DNA from: an uncultured Succinivibrionaceae bacterium
GTDB taxonomy: Bacteria; Pseudomonadota; Gammaproteobacteria; Enterobacterales; Succinivibrionaceae
Reading direction: 5' to 3'
NCBI GenBank assembly: GCA_944389865.1
Contig: CALXNX010000004.1
Coordinates: 1-64,000, forward strand
Length of the DNA stretch: 64,000 nt
Shown: piece by piece, positions 29,015 to 37,886 of the stretch
How positions within the stretch are numbered: position 1 is the first letter of the stretch
Layout: each line of letters opens with the position of its first letter
Translations under genes and position numbers: made by a program
Notes under the pieces: generated by a model
Databases searched by the model: none
Seen by the model: only the letters and a program-made list of their open reading frames with translations
What the model was told of the DNA's origin: nothing

Positions 29015-29419
29015 CCATGAGCTGAAAAGGGGTGTTTTATCGTATTTATTTCATTTTTAAATATAGCATATTGGGACGATAATTAATAAAGACGGGACAC
29101 AAATATTAAAATTAGCATGCAAAACCATAAGTTCAATGAGCCCGAACGGTCTCACGGTTTGCCAGAGATGGACACTTAGCGGAGAATCCACAAACTTGAA
29201 GATCCCCGCACTATGTTTAGAGTACTAATAGATACACTCACCTTCGATTTGATATCACATGTCAGCTACAGTGCGGTTATGCAAAATTTGAGCAATATAC
29301 TAAAATCCCTAAAGGCATTAAAATGGCAAAAATAGGGTAGAATCCTAAATAATGAGTTTTTCACATCCGGCTTAGGGCCCGATTAGCGAATCACAAAAAT
29401 TTAGCAAGGATATTTTGTT
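29015..29419. other. AT-rich intergenic region between IetAS pair and glycan island
   Basis: No sure gene. On the plus strand a frame from ATG 29117 runs 20 codons to a TAG, then continues open for 51 codons (RRIHKLEDPRTMFRVLIDTL and onward) to a TAG ending at 29335. It could be a small broken gene or chance. The boundary between the balanced-GC backbone and the AT-rich island falls here. No tRNA or attachment site was recognised. Confidence 0.25.
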
Positions 29420-30445
29420 ATGACGGGTACTTCTGTACTGATGCCTCTAAATTTTTTACTGTGCATTGACCGCAACTTCGTTTTGGGAGCAGGGGCATTA
29501 ATTGCATCTTTATTTTACCATCATCCTGAGCATAAACTTAAGTTTTTCATCTTTACTTCATCAGAAAGCCAAGCAGAGATTAAAGATTTGCTGTTACCAA
29601 GATTAGCATGCCGTTTCCCTGAAGCTGCAGAATCTATAAGTTTTTTCTCATACGATAAAATAAAGTTATTTAAACGTTTGAAAGATAAAGTCAACAGCAG
29701 AATTCTTGTGCAGTGTATGCGTATTATTGCAGCAAGAGAATGCCAGATTATCGGCAGTAATCTGATCTATTTGGACGCAGATATCGTCTGCTGTGCCCCC
29801 ATTGCAGAATTAGCTGATCTGGATTTGCATGAGCACCCGATAGCTGTAACCGGATATAGCCAAGTACCTAAGACTATTACCACGGATAGCGGCAGCAAAT
29901 TTACTATTGCGCATTATTTTGTATCTGGAGTGATGGTGTTTAATCTTCCAGTTTGGAACAGCACTAATTTAGATGAGCGCTGTATTGAGTTTGTAGCTGC
30001 CGAGCATCCAGTTTTGCCTGATCAAGATGCTCTCAATGTAATTTGCGGAGATGCGGCTTATCATTTAGACGATAAATATCAGCGAGCGCCTAAAACCTTA
30101 AACGGAGCGCTGATCCTGCATTTTGCAGGCGGAAAACCTTGGGCTCCATGGCGCTATAACGAATATCCTGAAGCTACAAATCTATTCAGATTCTACTGCA
30201 AAATGTTCGAGCCTGATGTAGCTCAGTGGATATCCTTCAGAAAAGGTAAAAATACCTTGGTAAACTTTAATACATTTCACGCTCGCAAAGCTGCGAAGTG
30301 GCTCAGCAAAATATTTTTTAAACGAGGCAGATACCTAACAGCATTTTACTATTATTGGCAACATCTGCAAATTAAGATGCAGCAAAAAGGGATCATAGGA
30401 ATAATTCTGATGCGCAGTAATACCAGATCTCGTGGTAAACAATAG
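29420..30445 (+). CDS. glycosyltransferase family 8 (LPS-type)
   Basis: 341 residues with the GT8 fold: LLCIDRNFVLGAGALIASLF opening, the DxD motif in LIYLDADIVCCAPI, YFVSGVMVFNLPVW, LPDQDALNVICGD, and the His-containing ILHFAGGKPWAPW. These are hallmarks of LPS core hexosyltransferases related to WaaI/WaaJ. A C-terminal Arg/Lys-rich tail would support membrane association. It is in the AT-rich island and transcribed opposite to its neighbours. Two other GT8 genes are at 36936 and 44910. Confidence 0.88.
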   Translation: MTGTSVLMPLNFLLCIDRNFVLGAGALIASLFYHHPEHKLKFFIFTSSESQAEIKDLLLPRLACRFPEAAESISFFSYDKIKLFKRLKDKVNSRILVQCMRIIAARECQIIGSNLIYLDADIVCCAPIAELADLDLHEHPIAVTGYSQVPKTITTDSGSKFTIAHYFVSGVMVFNLPVWNSTNLDERCIEFVAAEHPVLPDQDALNVICGDAAYHLDDKYQRAPKTLNGALILHFAGGKPWAPWRYNEYPEATNLFRFYCKMFEPDVAQWISFRKGKNTLVNFNTFHARKAAKWLSKIFFKRGRYLTAFYYYWQHLQIKMQQKGIIGIILMRSNTRSRGKQ

Positions 30446-30730
30446 ATATGCTGCAAGTATCACAGCCTGTCAGGTGATCTGAAACAAAGAATCGGCGTCA
30501 ATGTTACAAATCCTGAGTCAATAAACCAGCGCATTATTTCGGCGCTCAGAATTATTATGTTAATCCGCTGTCAGCGATTATATACACAGACTTCGCAGAT
30601 AATGGCATTAATTCAGAGAGACATTCAGATAAAGCCTAATAAGGCTAAACGCCATAAATTGATACATATTTCATATATGGCTTGGAAAGATCGTCAATCG
30701 CACAATTTTATTTCTAAAAAGCTTAATCAA
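30446..30730. other. AT-rich intergenic region
   Basis: No supported gene or regulatory site. A 64-codon plus-strand frame spans much of it but has no recognisable motif and ends inside the pseudogene tail. Confidence 0.3.
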
Positions 30731-31961
30731 TTACACTCCCGAACGTTTTAAAAATGTAATAGAATCTTTAATTGCCATTAGCCTATTACTATCTACTCTA
30801 TCAAAATCAATCATCTCTGAAAATAAAGCATCATTTTTTGAATCACTAGGTATAAGAAGCCTTGACTCTAAACCAAGTTCCTTAACTAAATTTAACTGTC
30901 TAAAATCATGAATATGTCGCCGAAAGCCGATAAATCTCACATGATATATAGAAGCAAAAACCATTCCATGAAATGAATTAGTAATAAAGTATTAAGCATC
31001 TTTAAACAGAGCTATAAATTCTTTAGGGTCACATTCATCACCTATAATAATGGCATTATTTATAAAGAATTCTTTTCTTTTATTAACACAAACTATTGGC
31101 AGCTTGAAAAACTTTTTAGCTCTTTCAACATATTCGTTTATATATTGTTTATCATTTGGCTTGAGTATATATACTAAAATATATTTAGATTTTAATTTTT
31201 TTACGCTCGATGGCACTTCGGCATTTTCTGCAAGTTCATCGTAATCATTTCTATTTAATAATAAAGTAGGATCTACTGTAACTTCAATATTTTGCTTAAC
31301 TCCGCAATTCAACAAATATTCTGCACTTTCTGCTTCTCTTACAGATATATTAGAAAAATTCATAGCTGAATTTACGAAGAAGTTTGAATAATCATCCTTT
31401 GGAAATATTCCCTGACTGACTGAATAGGCAATTCTTTTTTGATTTTTATGTAAATTGAAATAGCCGAAAAATAGCCCCTCTTTTTTATTCACGTTAATTG
31501 GCATTGAATGCGGCTGACCAGAATGAACAAACCATACACAATCACTACCAACGATGATTAAATCATCTTTTAATTTGCCACGCCTAATATCTCTGACCTT
31601 AAGTGAAGATGATGTCAGATAACACTCATCGATTAGAAATTTTGTGAATTTTTTATATCTTTTCGCGTACTTTAAAATAATTTTATGTTTATAAAATTGT
31701 GAAAATATTTCATAAAGGATTCTAATTTTTCTAAACGATCTTTTTAAATCATACTTAAAACTTATATTTTTTGGATATTTTTTATTAGCAGCGTTTATTT
31801 TATCAAGAATAAATTCAGATAATTTTTTGTCTTCACCGATAAATATTATTCGTGCCGTGTGCCCCCCATTATTACAATAGTTTTTTAGGGCCCATCCTTG
31901 TAACGCGGCACCATAATTATCGTTTTCAGGCAGGGGACAACGTGAGTATAGCTATATTCAT
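30731..31961 (-). pseudogene. polysaccharide pyruvyl transferase family pseudogene (one frameshift, one nonsense)
   Basis: Reassembling the minus-strand frames gives an almost full-length polysaccharide pyruvyl transferase. It starts MNIAILTL at ATG 31961, then ENDNYGAALQGWALKNYCNN, KDDLIIVGSDCVWFVH, NISVREAESAEYLLNCGV, TVDPTLLLNR, and finally the conserved YFITNSFHGMVFASI block. Two lesions break it. First, a run of four C (plus-strand GGGG at 31933-31936) puts the ATG out of frame with the body after about nine codons; removing one base restores it. Second, an in-frame TAA at 30992-30994 comes just before YFITNSFHG. The active gene would have ketalised pyruvate onto a surface glycan. Confidence 0.82.
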
Positions 31962-32149
31962 AGTTATTATCCAAAAGGCATAGTCAGGATTTTATAAAAG
32001 CACGCATCTTCACATAGCTGATTATAACAATGATTGACGGTACAATAAGCATCTTAGAGATCATTTTATCTCTTCACGCTTCGCTTTGCGATACCGTATA
32101 TCTGATGCCTTATTTAATAGGTTCTGCGAAATGCCAAATGCTAGAATCG

Positions 32150-33346
32150 TTAAGCACCACCAACTGCCTTTGATTCTGCACAAAGCAATTCTGATAATCC
32201 ACTCAATACATCAGCTATAGGTATACTGTTCATACATACTGGTTTACTATACTTAGAACAACAAACCTCCCAGTCGTTTAAAAACCACATGCAGGGAGAA
32301 CAATCTTTGCTATGCAAATTGATATCGCAATCGTAACCCACATAACGGTAATCTGTTGGCCCCCACAATACCAGATTGCGCTTGCCTAATATATGACGCA
32401 TGTGAATCAGCCCGCTGTCGTTGTCGATATGGGCACAGGAAGCAAAAAGCAATGCTTCAGTTTCCTGAAGAGAGGTTTTACCAATAAGACATATATCAGC
32501 TTCAGGTATGATGTTACTCGATAGATCTCCCAACTGTACTATGCAGTAATGAGGAAACATTTGCTTAACAGAGGCGCAGATCTGACTGCACATAATGTCC
32601 GGTATAGTTCTCGTTAAATGCGCATTGGTGCGATATTCTGAAATTTTTCCAATTCCACTGTGAATAGTAATAAATTTACAAGACACTAAGCCAAATTTAC
32701 AAAGTGTATCTGTAATAAACGCCGGTTCGAGTTTTTTTACTATTAATGAATCTCTATTAAAACAGCAAAGACTGCAAGCCCCCAGCAGATCATAGCGGTT
32801 CCACCCCTTGAGAACGCAAAGATTCATTAACTGTCCAAAGTACTGTGCTTCATTGAATTTAATATAGTCTTTAGTAAATTTCTCAGCCACCTTGAACTTA
32901 TCTACATAATCAGGAAGGTACTTATAAAGTTTTGAATAATCACACTCTATTACAGAAATAAAGTTATCTGTATTTAATACAACATCAAATTTATATTTTT
33001 CAAAAAAACGTCGCGGTTTTACAGCATCAAACAAGGATGGATCAAAATTAATAAAGCTGTTTTGATTTATATTATCGATTAATAAAATGCATGAAATGTT
33101 TTTGTTCTTAACTTTTATTTCTTTGATAAAAGTCATAATCCATTGCATGCTGATAATTTTGTCACCAATACCGCCCCATAACAAAAAGCACACATTCAGC
33201 TTATCGATGAACAAGTATCGGGATGTTTTTCTTTTTAAATAAAACTTTAAGGACCAGAAAAGCAATTTAACTGGTATTAATGGATCGCCGTACTTTTTCA
33301 AATATGCTTTAGCGCGATTTAGAAATTCATATTTAAAGTAGGACAT
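32150..33346 (-). CDS. glycosyltransferase family 9-like (heptosyltransferase-type) protein
   Basis: 398 residues. The N-terminal Rossmann half has LNVCFLLWGGIGDKIISMQW, and the C-terminal half carries the GT9 nucleotide-sugar block HIDNDSGLIHMRHILGKRNL, continuing VLWGPTD. A Cys-rich segment (KDCSPCMWFL, EVCCSKY) near the end is also seen in some WaaF/WaaC relatives. The AT-rich composition places it in the glycan island. It is 14 bases downstream of the DUF115-like gene, so the two are likely cotranscribed. Donor and acceptor are unknown. Confidence 0.75.
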   Translation of the reverse strand: MSYFKYEFLNRAKAYLKKYGDPLIPVKLLFWSLKFYLKRKTSRYLFIDKLNVCFLLWGGIGDKIISMQWIMTFIKEIKVKNKNISCILLIDNINQNSFINFDPSLFDAVKPRRFFEKYKFDVVLNTDNFISVIECDYSKLYKYLPDYVDKFKVAEKFTKDYIKFNEAQYFGQLMNLCVLKGWNRYDLLGACSLCCFNRDSLIVKKLEPAFITDTLCKFGLVSCKFITIHSGIGKISEYRTNAHLTRTIPDIMCSQICASVKQMFPHYCIVQLGDLSSNIIPEADICLIGKTSLQETEALLFASCAHIDNDSGLIHMRHILGKRNLVLWGPTDYRYVGYDCDINLHSKDCSPCMWFLNDWEVCCSKYSKPVCMNSIPIADVLSGLSELLCAESKAVGGA

Positions 33347-33360
33347 AATATTGGATGATC

Positions 33361-34137
33361 TTATTTAGAAGGTGATGGCTGTATAGAAAACTCGTCTTCA
33401 AACATCCCTTTTAAACCAACGGGATTAATACTGACGATTTTTATAGAAGGGTTGGTAAGTTTTATAAAGTCTCTTAATTTAAGCCAGCCGTAAACTAAGC
33501 CTGTTTGTAAATTGGTTTGTCGTCCTTTGTCATAAAAATAACCGTGAGTGCAGTCACAGCCAACCAAATAAATTATTCTGGGGTTTGTGTAAAGAAGAAA
33601 CTGCATGGCACTAAATACAGTGGAACCAAAATCAGCAAAAGGCTCATGCTCTATGTCGTTAGCAAATGACATATCAGAATAGTGCTTAATATAAAAAAAG
33701 CGGATAAGCGGGTTGGTTTTATATATTTCCGGAATACGCCCCGTAGTATCAATTTTAGCTTGAATACCAAAAAATTTCTTACAGCTGTCAGGTTTATAAT
33801 CAATAAATTTTTGAAAGAAATTAAAATTATGAAAATCTCTCACAAATAAGAAGTCAAAATTTATATTTCGCAGCGAGATTGCCCCATTGATGGCAACATA
33901 TATAGCATCTGGATCCTGCTGATGATCTTTAAAAGCATCAGCAGAAGGTCCTGAAGCTATGAGATAAACTGTTTTACCGGACAGGCAATTAAAAGTGTCT
34001 TTGAAAGTGATAGGGTGTACAGCTATTGCTCGATTCCAACTAATAACGTTATTTACTGTTCTTTGCAAAACTCTGATACTAGGTTTAAAATCTGCCCAAT
34101 AATCTCGATTGATCTTTTTTATCTTAATACCCAACAT
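33361..34137 (-). CDS. DUF115-like protein (MptE-like Rossmann fold)
   Basis: 258 residues. Key segments are SGKTVYLIASGPSADAFKDH, IYVAINGAISLRNINFDFLF and RIIYLVGCDCTHGYFYDKG. The glycine-serine loop followed by 'what is shown to the observer' strands is typical of DUF115 / 6-hydroxymethylpterin pyrophosphokinase MptE-like proteins found in glycan clusters, including flagellin glycosylation. A distant resemblance to GT42 sialyltransferases is possible. No good Shine-Dalgarno site is visible before the ATG. Function unknown. Confidence 0.55.
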   Translation of the reverse strand: MLGIKIKKINRDYWADFKPSIRVLQRTVNNVISWNRAIAVHPITFKDTFNCLSGKTVYLIASGPSADAFKDHQQDPDAIYVAINGAISLRNINFDFLFVRDFHNFNFFQKFIDYKPDSCKKFFGIQAKIDTTGRIPEIYKTNPLIRFFYIKHYSDMSFANDIEHEPFADFGSTVFSAMQFLLYTNPRIIYLVGCDCTHGYFYDKGRQTNLQTGLVYGWLKLRDFIKLTNPSIKIVSINPVGLKGMFEDEFSIQPSPSK

Positions 34138-34565
34138 TCTGTAAATTCGGTGCTCTTCCTGCTTAATTGAAAATAATCCATAAAGTATGCGTATATATAT
34201 ATATATACTCTGTAATTTTTATTAGACTCTTCTGTTTTTATTAGTTCTATTCCCAAAAATTTTTTTTACTTTTGTTTTTTTCCAATGTTCCTTATCAAAA
34301 GAAATCATTGTATTTTTAGTTATAAAGTGAAACATTTATCTAACTCTATATTTTGTATTGGAAATACAATGCCTTCAGCTTCGTACATCGAAACATAATA
34401 ACTTATACAAGAAGTATAAGTTTCCGCAATCATGATCCTTAATTAATTGGAACTAGGTTGATATATTGAATGTCATGCCGCTTTGAAAGCTTACGCAGCA
34501 GATTTAGTAACCACAGAACTGAGCAAAATTTGCTTTTGTGCTTCTTCCATGACATTGCTGTCTGC
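34138..34565. other. AT-rich intergenic region upstream of DUF115-like gene
   Basis: Contains a (TA)n tract, a perfect 9-bp inverted repeat AACTTATAC (34400-34408) / GTATAAGTT (34414-34422), and T-rich runs near 34255-34290. A possible 37-codon minus-strand ORF (34433 down to 34320) starts MIAETYTSCI with AAGG five bases upstream and contains the inverted repeat. It is too short to support as a gene. Nothing else is recognised. Confidence 0.3.
34191..34208. repeat. TA dinucleotide tract
   Basis: GTATATATATATATATAC is eight TA units within an 18-base palindrome, 54 bases before the DUF115-like start codon. Tracts like this can change length by slippage. Confidence 0.6.
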
Positions 34566-34769
34566 TTACTTATGGGGGATCTCTAAGCTCGGATCGTATT
34601 CAAAAATCGCATTGAACTCGCAGACATCAAGGCATGCACCGCAGTCGGCGCATAAATCCGGATCAATACTGCTGTAGCCCTCTTCCTCATGCTCAGTAAT
34701 AGCGTCGCAGGGGCAGCAGTCCTTGCACTCACCGCAGGCGGTGCACAGATCTTTATCAATAGCAAACAT
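34566..34769 (-). CDS. 2[4Fe-4S] ferredoxin
   Basis: 67-residue bacterial-type ferredoxin with two cluster motifs: CTACGECKDCCP (CxxCxxCxxxCP) near the N-terminus and CADCGACLDVCE in the second half, where the usual Pro is Glu. It would carry electrons at low potential in the cytoplasm, in keeping with an anaerobe. ATG at 34769 is chosen because AAAGGA lies eight bases upstream; a start at 34796 adds nine residues without a better site. It is transcribed divergently from yggS. Confidence 0.9.
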   Translation of the reverse strand: MFAIDKDLCTACGECKDCCPCDAITEHEEEGYSSIDPDLCADCGACLDVCEFNAIFEYDPSLEIPHK

Positions 34770-34791
34770 AAGGATATCCTTTAAAAGCTCC

Positions 34792-34812
34792 GGCAAGATC
34801 TTGCCTTATAAT
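34792..34812 (+). promoter_or_regulatory. palindrome next to -10 box between ferredoxin and yggS
   Basis: GGCAAGATCTTGCC (34792-34805) is a perfect 14-base palindrome. A plus-strand TATAAT (34807-34812) begins one base later, 36 bases before the yggS ATG. No matching -35 was found. A dimeric regulator bound here would cover the yggS promoter and lie close to the ferredoxin start. Confidence 0.45.
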
Positions 34813-34847
34813 ATGGACGGTTAGATAATTTTAAAGCTTTTAGAAAA

Positions 34848-35561
34848 ATGGGACAAGTTTCTGCAAATCTTTCTCATATTCATCAGGAAATCTCGCAATA
34901 TTCATCCAGTTATCAGCGTCCTGCCGATGCCGTGACCTTATTGTGCGTAAGCAAAACCAAACCGCAGACTGCCATCATCGAGGCCTATCAGGACGGTGAG
35001 CGGCACTTCGGCGAATCCTACGCCCATGAAGCTGCAGAGAAAATTCAAGATCTGAAGGCGCAAGGCTATAACGACATCATCTGGCATTTCATCGGTCCTA
35101 TTCAGTCCAATAAGACCCGTCTGATTGCCGAAAACTTCGACATCGTTGAGAGCGTAGATCGCATCAAGATCGCAGAACGGCTGAATGATCAGCGCCCTGC
35201 AGGCTTCAAGCCCCTGCAGGTCTTAGTGCAGGTCAATATTTCAGATGAAGATCAGAAATCCGGCTGCTCATTTACCGAGCTGCCTGAACTTATCGGATTT
35301 ATTGAACAGAAAGAGCATCTGCAGCTGCGCGGTCTGATGGGCATCGCCAAAGAAACTGACGATCTCGCTGAAATTGAGCGCTCCTTCATGGCTTTAAAGC
35401 GCGAATTTGATAAGTACAGCGCACAGTATCCGCATTTTAATATTCTGTCCATTGGCATGACCCACGACATGGAAGCGGCGATAAAATGCGGCAGCACCGA
35501 GGTGCGCATCGGCACGGCTATTTTCGGCCCCCGCGAATACAGAAATAAGGAACAAGCATGA
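34848..35561 (+). CDS. yggS: YggS/PROSC-family PLP homeostasis protein
   Basis: Pyridoxal-phosphate-binding protein that buffers PLP and affects amino-acid and keto-acid pools. LLCVSKTKPQ holds the PLP Lys, with WHFIGPIQSNKTRLI and the closing SIGMTHDMEAAIKCGSTEVR, then IGTAIFG. Length 237 fits. It overlaps proC by four bases (ATGA), the familiar yggS-proC-yggT order. No strong Shine-Dalgarno site precedes the ATG. Confidence 0.95.
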   Translation: MGQVSANLSHIHQEISQYSSSYQRPADAVTLLCVSKTKPQTAIIEAYQDGERHFGESYAHEAAEKIQDLKAQGYNDIIWHFIGPIQSNKTRLIAENFDIVESVDRIKIAERLNDQRPAGFKPLQVLVQVNISDEDQKSGCSFTELPELIGFIEQKEHLQLRGLMGIAKETDDLAEIERSFMALKREFDKYSAQYPHFNILSIGMTHDMEAAIKCGSTEVRIGTAIFGPREYRNKEQA

Positions 35562-36373
35562 GTACTATCGCTTTTATCGGCGGCGGCAATATGGCCGGCT
35601 GCATCTTCAACGGCATTATTAAAACCCGCCCTGGACAGGACAAAATTGTGGTCAGCGGACCGCATGTGGACAAACTGCAGCATTTTGCCGATGCCGGGGC
35701 GTCGATTACCACCGACAACGCGGCAGCTGCCCAAGCCGGCGAGGTTATCTTCTTAGGGGTCAAGCCGCAGATGCTGACTGCCGTGCTCACTGAGCTTGCG
35801 GCAGCCAAAGTAGATTTTGCGCATAAATTGGTCATTTCCATGGCCGCGGGCTTTGTCTGCTCCGGCATCTCCAAGCTCACGGGCTCTGATCGCATTATCC
35901 GCATCATGCCCAATACTCCGGCTAAATTAGGCCTCGGCGTCATCGGCATTTATTACGGTGCCGGAGCCAGCGCTGAGGACGGCGCTTTATGCCGCGAGCT
36001 GCTCAAGGGACTGGGATCCTTAGTAGAAACCTCCACGGAGGAAGGCATCAACGTCATCGGCTGCGTAGCAGGATCCAGCCCGGCCTTTATGTACCGCTTC
36101 TTAGAGGCCTTAATTGCCGAAACCGTCAAGCGCGGCTTCAGCAAGCAGGAGGCCAGAGAACTGATCCAGCAAACCGCACTGGGCATGGCCTCGATGTGTA
36201 TTGCCAATTCCGATATCCCGATAAGTCAGCTGCGTGAGGCAGTAACCTCCAAGGGCGGCACTACCTTTGAAGGACTCAAGCAGATGACGGCTTATAAATT
36301 TGAAGAAATGGTAGCGGCTGCGGTGCAGGCTTCCATGGACCGGACCCACGAATTTGAGGAGATGTTCGCGTGA
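35558..36373 (+). CDS. proC: pyrroline-5-carboxylate reductase
   Basis: Last step of proline synthesis, reducing P5C with NAD(P)H. The dinucleotide site is AFIGGGNMAGCIFNGI; the C-terminal signature reads LREAVTSKGGTTFEGLKQM. IMPNTPAKLGLGVIGIYYGA is also typical. Length 271 is normal. It overlaps yggS upstream and yggT downstream by four bases each. Confidence 0.97.
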   Translation: MSTIAFIGGGNMAGCIFNGIIKTRPGQDKIVVSGPHVDKLQHFADAGASITTDNAAAAQAGEVIFLGVKPQMLTAVLTELAAAKVDFAHKLVISMAAGFVCSGISKLTGSDRIIRIMPNTPAKLGLGVIGIYYGAGASAEDGALCRELLKGLGSLVETSTEEGINVIGCVAGSSPAFMYRFLEALIAETVKRGFSKQEARELIQQTALGMASMCIANSDIPISQLREAVTSKGGTTFEGLKQMTAYKFEEMVAAAVQASMDRTHEFEEMFA

Positions 36374-36900
36374 AATTACTGCTCATCGCCGCTGAAGCTT
36401 TAGTGATGCTGTTTGAGCTGCGCTTTTTGCTGCAGTCTGCCAGCGCCGATTACTATCATCCCTTTACTCAAGCCGTGCTTAAGCTGACCAATCCACTGGT
36501 TAATCTGCCGGCACTGCGCAGCCTGCATATTAAAAGCTGGTACATCGGCGGCGCAGTAGTGGGCTTTATTATCAGCTTCGTGTTTTGGCTGGTCTTAGGC
36601 GCATACATCAATCTGCCGCTGCAGTTCAGCCTTACGGTCGGAGCGCTGATGCCTTTTAAAGTCTTCGGCTACCTGCTCTTTATGCTGCTTATCATTCAGG
36701 CGCTGACTTCATGGCTGCCCAGCACCCGCAGTCTGAGCTATTTGATGTATCAGATCACCGCGCCGATCACTGCCCCGGTGCAGCGGATCATCCCGCCCAT
36801 CGGCATGATCGATATTTCACTGATGGTCATCATCTTAGTGCTGTATGCTATAAACAGTCTGTGCTATCGCGTCTTCGGCATTTTCTGGGCAGTGATTTAA
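36370..36900 (+). CDS. yggT: YggT-family membrane protein
   Basis: 176-residue membrane protein with two YGGT repeats, the second containing LTSWLPSTRSLSYLMYQITA and PITAPVQRIIPPIGMIDISL. Four to five hydrophobic helices are visible. YggT proteins sit in the inner membrane and have been linked to osmotic tolerance; the mechanism is unknown. Last gene of yggS-proC-yggT and followed by a hairpin terminator. Confidence 0.9.
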   Translation: MKLLLIAAEALVMLFELRFLLQSASADYYHPFTQAVLKLTNPLVNLPALRSLHIKSWYIGGAVVGFIISFVFWLVLGAYINLPLQFSLTVGALMPFKVFGYLLFMLLIIQALTSWLPSTRSLSYLMYQITAPITAPVQRIIPPIGMIDISLMVIILVLYAINSLCYRVFGIFWAVI

Positions 36901-36904
36901 ACAG

Positions 36905-36925
36905 TGAGCCGGAGATCCCGGCTCA
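36905..36925. terminator. probable bidirectional terminator between yggT and GT8
   Basis: TGAGCCGG (36905-36912), loop AGATC, CCGGCTCA (36918-36925): a perfect 8-bp stem between two convergent genes. T-rich sequence follows in both directions, weak on the plus side (ATTTAT) and TTTAAAT on the minus side. Confidence 0.6.
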
Positions 36926-36935
36926 GCTCGATTTA

Positions 36936-37880
36936 TCACCGATGCTGCATCCGCTCCAAGCGCTTCTTTTTACGGTGCATTCTGCGCTTAAAATTCAAAT
37001 CATGCGCTGAATTTAGCAAGTAAGTCAGCGGCGTGGTTAAAAATTCGATGATATAGAATATCTTATCAAAGCACCTGTGAGAAACAGGCATGCCATGCAG
37101 CTTTAAAAAGTAGAACAGCCTCAGTTCATAGTAGACATATTTGGCATGGCTCCATTTACGCCAAAATCTCCACGGTTTTTGACCAGCATAATGCAGGATT
37201 ACAGCCTGCTCTACATCATTCCGAGAACGGCGCATCATATTGTAGCCAGCGCCAATATTCACCACTGCACTTTGGTCGAGTGAATTGCTGATGGCATCCT
37301 GATCCATGTAGCCAGAGTCTGCAGCATGTTTCTGCAAAAAATCCACACAGCGCGGAGTGAAATCATGATCGTGCAGATACTTAAGATTCATCACCAGCAC
37401 GCCGGAGTTAAGATAATTATCGGTCATGAAAGGATTTTTACTGTTTGGCTCTCGACCTGCTAGTCCGCCGATGGTATTCATTCCATCGTAAATTTTAAAC
37501 AGGCTGTCCAAGGAACGTATGATCAGTACATCGCAGTCTAAATAAATACACTTCTCAATGCCCCGCTGATAGAGCTCCTCTGCAGCAAAAATGCGGGTAT
37601 AAGCGTCAAAACTGCCAAACCACGCAGGAGCTTCATCTAAATGATAAGTATCCAGTACGTGCTTGATGTCATACTGCTCCAGCACCACTTCCTGCCCGTA
37701 AAACTGTGCAGTCTGCATAATCTTCTTCTGATCCTTATCGTAAAGCGAGGAGTAGAAAATAAATACCCGACAGGGAGCAGGAGCATGATCAAAAATCGAG
37801 GCCAAAACTAAGGGCAGCAACCAGCCAAATTCAGCATTGGTCGCAAACATGAAATTGTAGGGATGGAGGGTCATGGTCAT
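36936..37880 (-). CDS. glycosyltransferase family 8
   Basis: 314 residues with GT8 motifs: FMFATNAEFGWLLPLVLASI, the DxD site in KCIYLDCDVLIIRSLDSLF, YLNSGVLVMNLKYL, YMDQDAISNSL and AVILHYAGQKPWRFW. Probably an LPS or glycoprotein hexosyltransferase. The C-terminus is very basic (RRMHRKKKRLERMQHR), suitable for binding the membrane surface. It lies six bases after parC and may be cotranscribed with it, an unusual partner. Confidence 0.87.
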   Translation of the reverse strand: MTMTLHPYNFMFATNAEFGWLLPLVLASIFDHAPAPCRVFIFYSSLYDKDQKKIMQTAQFYGQEVVLEQYDIKHVLDTYHLDEAPAWFGSFDAYTRIFAAEELYQRGIEKCIYLDCDVLIIRSLDSLFKIYDGMNTIGGLAGREPNSKNPFMTDNYLNSGVLVMNLKYLHDHDFTPRCVDFLQKHAADSGYMDQDAISNSLDQSAVVNIGAGYNMMRRSRNDVEQAVILHYAGQKPWRFWRKWSHAKYVYYELRLFYFLKLHGMPVSHRCFDKIFYIIEFLTTPLTYLLNSAHDLNFKRRMHRKKKRLERMQHR

Positions 37881-37886
37881 TTTTCT

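Noticed and set aside
30557-30751. 64-codon plus-strand frame in the AT-rich island
   Set aside because: No ribosome-binding site or motif, and it runs into the antisense end of the pyruvyl transferase pseudogene.
34483-34677. 64-codon plus-strand frame
   Set aside because: Half of it is antisense to the clearly real ferredoxin gene; no motif.
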